Shown here: one piece after another, positions 4,733 through 8,018 of the stretch | Numbering within the stretch: position 1 is the stretch's first letter | Layout: each line of letters starts with the position of its first letter | Source of the DNA: JBHHYR01 sp046757585 | GTDB taxonomy: Bacteria > Desulfobacterota > Binatia > HRBIN30 | Direction of reading: 5' to 3' | Length of the DNA: 8,018 nt | NCBI GenBank assembly: GCA_046757585.1 | Contig: JBHHYR010000187.1 | Location: forward strand, 1-8,018 | Notes under the pieces: model-generated | The model's database searches: none | What the model saw: only the letters and a program-made list of their open reading frames with translations | Told to the model about the DNA's origin: nothing | Position numbers and translations under genes: made by a program

Positions 4733-7700
4733 ATGCAGGTCTTTCAACTTCGCCAACGGCTGATTCACGACTACAGTCAGTACGTCCGGAGCTTTATCAC
4801 CATCCGTGACGAACGGATCAAGAATCGTGTTGCGGAAGAGCTGGAAAGTGGCTTGCTCTGGCCGGAGCCCCTGATCCAGCTCAATCCCTCGTTCGAGTCG
4901 GGCGGCTCGATCGAGGATCTGGTCGTGGAGGGGCTGCTGCACGAGGACTGCCGCAAGATCTTTCGGTTCGGGAAGAGCACCGAAGACTCTGGCAAACCCC
5001 TTCGCCTTTACCGCCACCAGGTAGAGGCGATCCGCGCGGCACGCCGCGGAAACAACTACGTCCTCACGACCGGAACAGGATCCGGCAAGAGCCTCGCCTA
5101 CATCGTCCCGATCGTCGATCACGTCCTCCGCCACGGAAGCGGGCGCGGCATCCGGGCGATTGTGGTTTACCCAATGAACGCACTCGCCAACAGCCAACTC
5201 GGTGAGTTGGAGAAGTTTCTCTGCCTTGGCTACCCGGACGGGAAAGGACCCGTAACCTTCGCCCGCTACACTGGACAGGAGCGGGACGAAGAGCGGCAGG
5301 AGATCATCAAAAAGCCACCGGACATTCTGCTCACGAACTACGTGATGCTCGAGCTGCTGCTGACCCGTCCCTACGAGCGCCAGCTGATTGCGGCAGCCCG
5401 CGGCCTCCAATTCCTTGTCCTCGACGAGCTCCACACTTACCGGGGTCGTCAGGGAGCCGACGTGGCCATGTTGGTCCGCCGCGCGCGTGAGGCCTTCCGG
5501 GCGGAGCGGATGCAGTGTGTCGGCACGTCCGCGACGCTAGCCAGCACGGGAACGTACGCCGAGCAGCGCACGGAGGTGGCAAGGGTCGCTACGCCTCTCT
5601 TCGGCGCAACGGTCAGCCCAGAATGCGTGATCGGTGAGACACTTTGCCGCACGACCCCGGATCGCGGTCTTTCCGATCCGTCTTTCCTCGAGACGCTGCG
5701 TGCCCGTGTCGCCGATGAGTCGGTGAAACCCTCGGATCGCTTCCAGGAGTTCATCGAAGACCCGCTGTCGATTTGGATCGAGAGCACCTTTGGAATTCGT
5801 CCGGAGACTGGCACCGGGAGGCTCGTGCGCGTTCCACCGCGGCAGGTACGCGGCCAATACGGTGCAGCAAGCGAACTGAGTCGAGCGACTCAGCTTTCCG
5901 AGGAACGGTGCGCAGCGGTGATCGAAGAGCAACTCGTCGCCAGCTATGGCTCGGAGCCCAACCCCGACACGGGATTTCCTGTCTTCGCATTTCGCCTCCA
6001 CCAGTTCATCAGTCGTGGAGACACTGCGTACGCAACGCTGGAGCCGGAAGCGGACAGGTACATCACTGTCCAGGGTCAGCAGTTCGTACCGGGTGATCGG
6101 GGCCGCGTTCTGCTGCCACTCGTCTTCTGCCGTGAGTGTGGGCAGGAGTACTACTGTGTTCGCGTCGTCCGGGATCCCGAGACACGCACGCGGTTCTTCT
6201 CGCCGCGCGAGCTCAACGACCGCCTCAGTGACGAGCACAGTGAGGCGGCTTTCATTTACCTCAATACCAGGATGCCGTGGCCGTCCGAAGGTGACGCCTT
6301 TATCCAACGCCTGCCGGATGGCTGGACGGAGGAACGGCGGGGAACGCTACGAGTGAAGCGTGATCGGCAGCGATACCTCCCAAGCCCGATTCGGGTGGCA
6401 GCGGATGCGACCGAAAGCGGGACAGGGACGGACTGTCACTTGATCGCCGCCCCCTTTCGTTTCTGCCTGCAATGTGGGGTCGCATACGCGTTGCAGCAGA
6501 AGAGCGATTTCGCAAAGCTCGCGTCGCTCGGGACTGAAGGGCGTAGTACGGCCACAACTATCTTGAGCTTGGCAGCCATCCGCTACCTGCGACGCGACGA
6601 GTCGCTCGAACAACGGGCGAGGAAACTCCTGAGCTTCACCGATAATCGACAGGACGCCTCTCTCCAGGCGGGGCACTTCAACGATTTCGTCGAGATCGGA
6701 TTGCTTCGCTCGGCGCTCTATAAGGCTGTCGCCGCAGCGGGCAGCTACGGAGTCCAGCATGACGAGCTCGTGCAGCGGGTCTTCGATGCGCTCGAATTGC
6801 CGGTCGATCTGTACGCTGCTGACCCGGGCGTTCGGTTTCAAGCGCTGGAGGACACGAAGCGCGCTCTCAGGATGGTTCTTGCCTATCGTCTGTACCGGGA
6901 TCTGCAACGCGGCTGGCGAATCACCTCGCCGAATCTGGAACAATGTGGACTTCTCGAGATCGAATACGCGTCCCTCGACGACCTGTGCAGCGCGCAAGAG
7001 GTCTGGGAAGGTCGCCACCACGCCCTTGCGTCCGCGTCACCCGAGACAAGACGCGATGTCGCCAAGACGCTCTTGGATCTGATGCGACGTGAGCTGGCGA
7101 TCAAGGTTGATGCGCTGGATCAACTCGTCCAGGAACGTGTCCAGCAGCAGAGCTCGCAGCGCCTGCGCCCGCCGTGGGCAATCGATGAGAACGAGAAGAT
7201 GGAGCATGCGACGGTGCTCTACCCGCGTTCGCGGGGTACAAAGGACTACGGCCGGCATTATTTCCTCTCTCCCCGTGGTGGCTTCGGGCAATACCTCGGC
7301 AGAGCCAGTACATTTCCTGACCTTCAAGGTAAGCTGTCCCTCGAGGATAAGCTTACGCTCTGCTGCGATCTGCTCGAGGCGCTTCGCGTTGCCGGACTCG
7401 TCGAGATTGTCGAAGAACCGAAGCGGGACGACGACGTGCCCGGCTACCAGCTGCCCGCGTCGGCTCTCGTCTGGAAGGCCGGCGACGGCTCGTGCGCCTT
7501 TCACGACGCGATCCGCGTGCCCCGTGCGCCCTCCGAGGGTGGTCGAACGAATCCGTTCTTCGTTCAGCACTATCGGGAGATTGCCGCCGAGGGGAAGGGA
7601 TTGGAGGCAAGGGAGCATACCGCGCAAGTGCCGTCTGAGGATCGCCTCGATCGTGAGGAACGGTTCCGCGAGGGTCGACTGCCCATCCTCTACTGCTCGC

Positions 7701-8018
7701 CGACGATGGAACTGGGCGTCGACATCGCCCAGCTCAACGCCGTCAATTTGCGCAATATCCCCCCGACACCCGCGAACTACGCGCAGCGCAGTGGACGTGC
7801 CGGGCGTAGCGGGCAGCCGGCGATCGTGTTTTCGTACTGCACAACCTACAGCCCGCACGATCAGTACTTCTTCCGGCGCCCGGAGCTCATGGTCTCCGGC
7901 GCCGTGACCCCGCCGCGACTCGATCTCGCCAACGAGGATCTCGTGCGTGCCCACGTTCATTCGATCTGGCTGGCGCGAACAGATCTAGACCTTGGCAGCT
8001 CGCTGCGAGAGGTCCTAG
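4733..8018 (+). CDS. Very large superfamily 2 DEAD/DEAH-type helicase (COG1205/YprA-like), C-terminus beyond window
   Basis: The frame is open for 1095 codons and leaves the right edge without a stop. The ATG at 4733 is the first in frame after the stop at 4601, though its ribosome binding site is weak. Helicase motifs in order: Q-like RHQ (Q96), Walker A TGTGSGKS (K119), YPMNALANSQ (Ia, about 147-156), LLTNYVMLELLL (about 202-213), DELH (231-234, motif II), GTSATLAS (264-271, III), SFTDNRQDAS (634-643, IV-like), TMELGVDI (991-998, V) and QRSGRAGRSGQ (1018-1028, VI). Between lobes lie CRECGQEYYC (466-475) and CLQCG (578-582), two Cys pairs likely to bind zinc. A further block of about 350 residues separates motif IV from V. 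These features place it with large ATP-dependent DNA helicases of the COG1205 kind, whose members end in a DUF1998/MZB metal-binding domain. B. subtilis MrfA, a DNA-repair member, is far smaller (about 750 aa). Relatives such as DruE act in antiphage systems. Here the role is unproven. Codon use is like its neighbours. Confidence 0.9.
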   Translation, partial: MQVFQLRQRLIHDYSQYVRSFITIRDERIKNRVAEELESGLLWPEPLIQLNPSFESGGSIEDLVVEGLLHEDCRKIFRFGKSTEDSGKPLRLYRHQVEAIRAARRGNNYVLTTGTGSGKSLAYIVPIVDHVLRHGSGRGIRAIVVYPMNALANSQLGELEKFLCLGYPDGKGPVTFARYTGQERDEERQEIIKKPPDILLTNYVMLELLLTRPYERQLIAAARGLQFLVLDELHTYRGRQGADVAMLVRRAREAFRAERMQCVGTSATLASTGTYAEQRTEVARVATPLFGATVSPECVIGETLCRTTPDRGLSDPSFLETLRARVADESVKPSDRFQEFIEDPLSIWIESTFGIRPETGTGRLVRVPPRQVRGQYGAASELSRATQLSEERCAAVIEEQLVASYGSEPNPDTGFPVFAFRLHQFISRGDTAYATLEPEADRYITVQGQQFVPGDRGRVLLPLVFCRECGQEYYCVRVVRDPETRTRFFSPRELNDRLSDEHSEAAFIYLNTRMPWPSEGDAFIQRLPDGWTEERRGTLRVKRDRQRYLPSPIRVAADATESGTGTDCHLIAAPFRFCLQCGVAYALQQKSDFAKLASLGTEGRSTATTILSLAAIRYLRRDESLEQRARKLLSFTDNRQDASLQAGHFNDFVEIGLLRSALYKAVAAAGSYGVQHDELVQRVFDALELPVDLYAADPGVRFQALEDTKRALRMVLAYRLYRDLQRGWRITSPNLEQCGLLEIEYASLDDLCSAQEVWEGRHHALASASPETRRDVAKTLLDLMRRELAIKVDALDQLVQERVQQQSSQRLRPPWAIDENEKMEHATVLYPRSRGTKDYGRHYFLSPRGGFGQYLGRASTFPDLQGKLSLEDKLTLCCDLLEALRVAGLVEIVEEPKRDDDVPGYQLPASALVWKAGDGSCAFHDAIRVPRAPSEGGRTNPFFVQHYREIAAEGKGLEAREHTAQVPSEDRLDREERFREGRLPILYCSPTMELGVDIAQLNAVNLRNIPPTPANYAQRSGRAGRSGQPAIVFSYCTTYSPHDQYFFRRPELMVSGAVTPPRLDLANEDLVRAHVHSIWLARTDLDLGSSLREVL

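Noticed and set aside
4676..7960. Long minus-strand frames of 252, 256 and 307 residues (4676-5434, 5537-6307, 7037-7960)
   Set aside because: All are antisense to the helicase, whose plus-strand frame carries every helicase motif. No minus-strand frame shows a recognisable domain.
1..8018. CRISPR array, tRNA or rRNA genes, insertion-sequence transposase
   Set aside because: I saw no regularly spaced identical repeats, no tRNA-like or rRNA-like sequence and no transposase domain on either strand.

Overview
The window looks like a GC-rich, accessory, genome-island type stretch from a Gram-negative bacterium. The Gram-negative call rests on a lipoprotein signal peptide, good GGAGG ribosome binding sites and proteobacteria-type palindromic intergenic repeats. 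I cannot name the species. Deltaproteobacteria-like or Binatota-like environmental lineages are only a guess.

Left part (1-1503). On the minus strand there is the first 46 codons of an AAA/DUF4143-type P-loop ATPase that runs off the left edge. Its start codon lies inside a perfect 11-bp inverted repeat. Two degenerate copies of a REP-like repeat follow, then a complete minus-strand NnrU-family membrane protein. On the plus strand next to it is an orphan C-terminal piece of a second DUF4143 protein, a gene remnant.

Middle (1504-3309). A long compound palindrome (1587-1673) that can fold into three hairpins is followed by a two-gene plus-strand unit: a predicted lipoprotein of unknown function (321 aa) and, 15 bases downstream, a small basic helical protein (120 aa). 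I recognise neither as a named family.

Toxin-antitoxin-like pair (3489-4186). A plausible sigma70-type promoter precedes a DUF433 protein (antitoxin-like). Its stop overlaps the GTG start of a DUF5615-like PIN-fold protein by 4 bp. That second gene is split by a single-base frameshift in a T5 run, so it is a pseudogene, a sequencing error, or (less likely) a recoded gene.

Right part (4187-8018). About 550 bp without a credible gene contain phased short direct repeats and a hairpin. The rest is the first 1095 codons of a very large superfamily 2 helicase (COG1205/YprA-like) that runs off the right edge. It has all the main helicase motifs, two CxxC pairs and long insertions in and between the RecA lobes. 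Large helicases of this kind often occur with DNA methylases, DUF1998 proteins and phospholipase-D proteins in defence islands. The TA-like pair, gene remnants and repeats fit such a setting, but the decisive downstream neighbours lie outside the window.
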